Made by a program: the position numbers and the translations under genes. This document shows positions 4,686 to 5,590 of a DNA stretch of 5,590 nt, piece by piece; the first letter of the stretch is position 1, and the number at the start of each line of letters is the position of its first letter. Under the pieces are notes generated by a model, which saw only the letters and a program-made list of their open reading frames with translations, was not told the DNA's origin and did no database searches. Source of the stretch: Paludibacteraceae bacterium (GTDB lineage: Bacteria > Bacteroidota > Bacteroidia > Bacteroidales > Paludibacteraceae); assembly GCA_017965125.1 (NCBI GenBank), contig JAGCQO010000184.1:1-5590 (forward strand), given 5' to 3'.

Positions 4686-4985
4686 TTGAAAGAAAAAGTT
4701 GTAATGATGGCTGAAGACACAGAGACGGTTATAAACTACTGCAAGTTTCACATAGGTGAATGGGCAGAGCTTTATACCACTGACAAACAGGTTATGAAAC
4801 GCATTGAAAAATTCTGCAAGAATCATCCTGAGTATGGCAAACTCATAAAGGAAGATAAGTATTCAATGACTTTTTCGATGCATCCCAAATGCGCTTCTCT
4901 GTATCCGCGAGCACCAAGAAAGATGAACTTCACCGAAGATCAGAAACGTGAGCTTGCGGAACGACTGGCAAAGACGAGAGCGTAA
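4686..4985 (+). CDS. Phage-type 99-aa protein of unknown function
   Basis: Three in-frame starts exist: ATG 4620 (no ribosome binding site), ATG 4659 (behind AAGGGAG, but inside a hairpin loop) and TTG 4686, 8 bases after AAGGAGGG. I chose TTG; ATG 4659 would add nine residues. The stop is TAA 4983-4985. The sequence pattern ETVINY ... EWAELYTTDKQVMKR (residues 13-39), then KLIKEDKYSMTFSM (52-65), P-R-x-P-R-K (74-79) and a C-terminal helix EDQKRELAERLAK (84-96) resembles small proteins that I recall as frequent in Firmicutes phages and mobile elements. In these, strands and a YTTDK-R-L/I helix precede a basic PR motif. No function is established that I know of. The basic PR segment could contact nucleic acid, which is inference. 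It is the only protein gene between the ssb terminator and the tRNA. Confidence 0.82.
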   Translation: MKEKVVMMAEDTETVINYCKFHIGEWAELYTTDKQVMKRIEKFCKNHPEYGKLIKEDKYSMTFSMHPKCASLYPRAPRKMNFTEDQKRELAERLAKTRA

Positions 4986-5130
4986 ACCATGGTTTTTACT
5001 CTGGAAAACACAACTGGATTGCAAACACGAACGACTCTCATGCTGTAGTGGCATATTTATCCGTTTCGTATATGTGATTGTTTGGCATCACAGCTGAACT
5101 GCATTTTCTGGAGAAAGAATGATAACGTAT

Positions 5131-5213
5131 GCCCAAGTGGTGAAATGGCAGACACAAAGGACTTAAAATCCTTCGCTGGCAACAGCGTGTCGGTTCGAGT
5201 CCGACCTTGGGCA
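5131..5213 (+). tRNA. tRNA-Leu (anticodon UAA)
   Basis: All arms can be drawn: acceptor GCCCAAG (5131-5137) with CTTGGGC (5206-5212) and discriminator A5213; D stem GTG/CAC with the invariant GG at 5147-5148; anticodon stem AAGGA/TCCTT (5157-5161/5169-5173) with loop CTTAAAA, giving TAA at 5164-5166. A long variable arm CGCTG/CAGCG (5174-5187) is typical of leucine tRNAs, and the T arm is GTCGG-TTCGAGT-CCGAC (5189-5205). CCA is not encoded (CGC follows), so it must be added by the host. It would read UUA codons (and UUG by wobble) and may help translate phage genes richer in these codons than the host. Confidence 0.96.
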
Positions 5214-5344
5214 CGCGGTGTCACGTAAGCACTTAATGACAGGCTCGTCTCCTGTCGCCGTAGCGCATATCTTTTAAATATGAGTCTGTACAGCAACTCT
5301 GCCAGTGAAGTCGTGCACCATTGGGTCTCGTGCTGTACATTTTC
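5214..5344 (+). other. Stem-loop tract after the tRNA, possible terminator
   Basis: Three stems follow the tRNA: GACAGG/CCTGTC (5238-5243/5251-5256), CATAT/ATATG (5266-5270/5278-5282) and a perfect 9-bp TGTACAGCA/TGCTGTACA (5287-5295/5331-5339) enclosing a 35-base loop and followed by TTTT (5340-5343). The last may weakly terminate the tRNA transcript or guide its 3' processing. It does not fold as a second tRNA because no T-arm motif is present. Confidence 0.5.
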
Positions 5345-5350
5345 GTTATC

Positions 5351-5393
5351 TTTCTTTCTATATCTCTTATATATATATAAATATAGAAAGAAA
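5351..5393. repeat. 13-bp perfect inverted repeat in AT-rich DNA
   Basis: TTTCTTTCTATAT (5351-5363) pairs exactly with ATATAGAAAGAAA (5381-5393) around a 17-base AT loop. It marks the switch from mixed-composition to very AT-rich sequence. Options are a cruciform, a binding site, an origin element or a bidirectional terminator; none is proven. Confidence 0.6.
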
Positions 5394-5590
5394 AATTAAC
5401 TTTATCTCTAAAATGTTTTCTTTATCTGTGATTAATGTAGAAATAACAGTTACTTTAGGTATCTGGAGTTTTATTGTAAAGATTGTAGAGACTGGAATTA
5501 TTCTTTTCTCTAAACTCTCTCATATTTATTCTCTCTATATTTCTCTTCTAAAGATAAAAGCATATATCATCTCTAAAATACTCACAACTG
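5394..5590. other. AT-rich segment with a weak open frame running off the end
   Basis: No gene with a ribosome binding site is visible. One + frame is open from 5284 to the window end, with an ATG at 5413 (begins MFSLSVINVEIT). It would encode a hydrophobic, Ile/Ser/Leu-rich chain. The motif TCTCTAAA occurs at 5405, 5507 and 5570. On the other strand a 22-codon frame (5523 to 5455) is too short to call. The segment may be an origin, a module boundary or the start of an unusual gene. Confidence 0.35.

Noticed and set aside
4978..5130. Imperfect stem around CCATGG after the 99-aa gene and a 19-codon frame at 4988
   Set aside because: The stem needs bulges and has no T tract after it, and the frame has no ribosome binding site. 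I see no supported feature in 4986-5130.
5119..5166. Short + frame with a GGAGAA upstream, starting just before the tRNA
   Set aside because: It lies within the tRNA and ends at a TAA inside the anticodon loop; the tRNA structure explains the sequence.
5131..5213. tRNA as an integration attachment site
   Set aside because: No integrase and no repeated copy of the tRNA 3' end is visible in the window, and the phage-like genes lie on the 5' side of the tRNA.
1..5590. CRISPR array or insertion sequence
   Set aside because: No regularly spaced repeats and no transposase were seen on either strand.

Overview
The window looks like part of a bacteriophage (or phage-derived) genome from a Gram-positive host, most plausibly a gut Clostridia/Oscillospiraceae relative. 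The reasons are strong AGGAGG-type ribosome binding sites, standard-code stops, many very small plus-strand genes, a short single-stranded DNA-binding protein, a free-standing RNase HI and a tRNA gene without an encoded CCA. The host assignment is inference. No structural, terminase, integrase or polymerase gene is visible, so lytic phage, prophage and other mobile element cannot be told apart.

Layout, all on the + strand: (1) the 3' part of an unknown gene (to 977) and a textbook terminator (989-1017). (2) An unknown 245-aa protein with an acidic tail (1051-1788), a GC-rich, hairpin-dense non-coding leader (about 1806-2098), an 81-aa charged helical protein (2124-2369), a structured 3' region and a terminator (2624-2657). 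(3) A short hairpin leader (2664-2730), a 75-aa unknown protein, RNase HI (3004-3438), an unlisted-size 56-aa acidic protein (3445-3615), an 87-aa membrane-anchored protein overlapping it by one base, a second structured leader (3892-4117), ssb (4162-4524) and a terminator (4538-4575). (4) A palindrome, a hairpin around a start region, a 99-aa phage-type protein (TTG start, 4686-4985), tRNA-Leu(UAA) (5131-5213), a stem-loop tract (5214-5344), then an abrupt switch to very AT-rich DNA to the end.

The genes with recognisable roles fit a DNA replication/processing module: SSB coats single-stranded DNA and RNase HI removes RNA from RNA-DNA hybrids. The rest are unknown.

The most interesting content is RNA. 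Two long leaders, one before the 81-aa gene and one before ssb, share a repeated hairpin that occurs three times. Its consensus is CTCG-NN-CG-YARR-CG-NN-CTCG, then exactly 8 bases, then CTGCR. Two base pairs change in a compensatory way between copies, and a symmetric UC/UC internal loop and a YARR tetraloop are kept. I do not recognise it as a known RNA family. The two genes behind these leaders are also those with visibly G/C-ending, highly-expressed-style codons.
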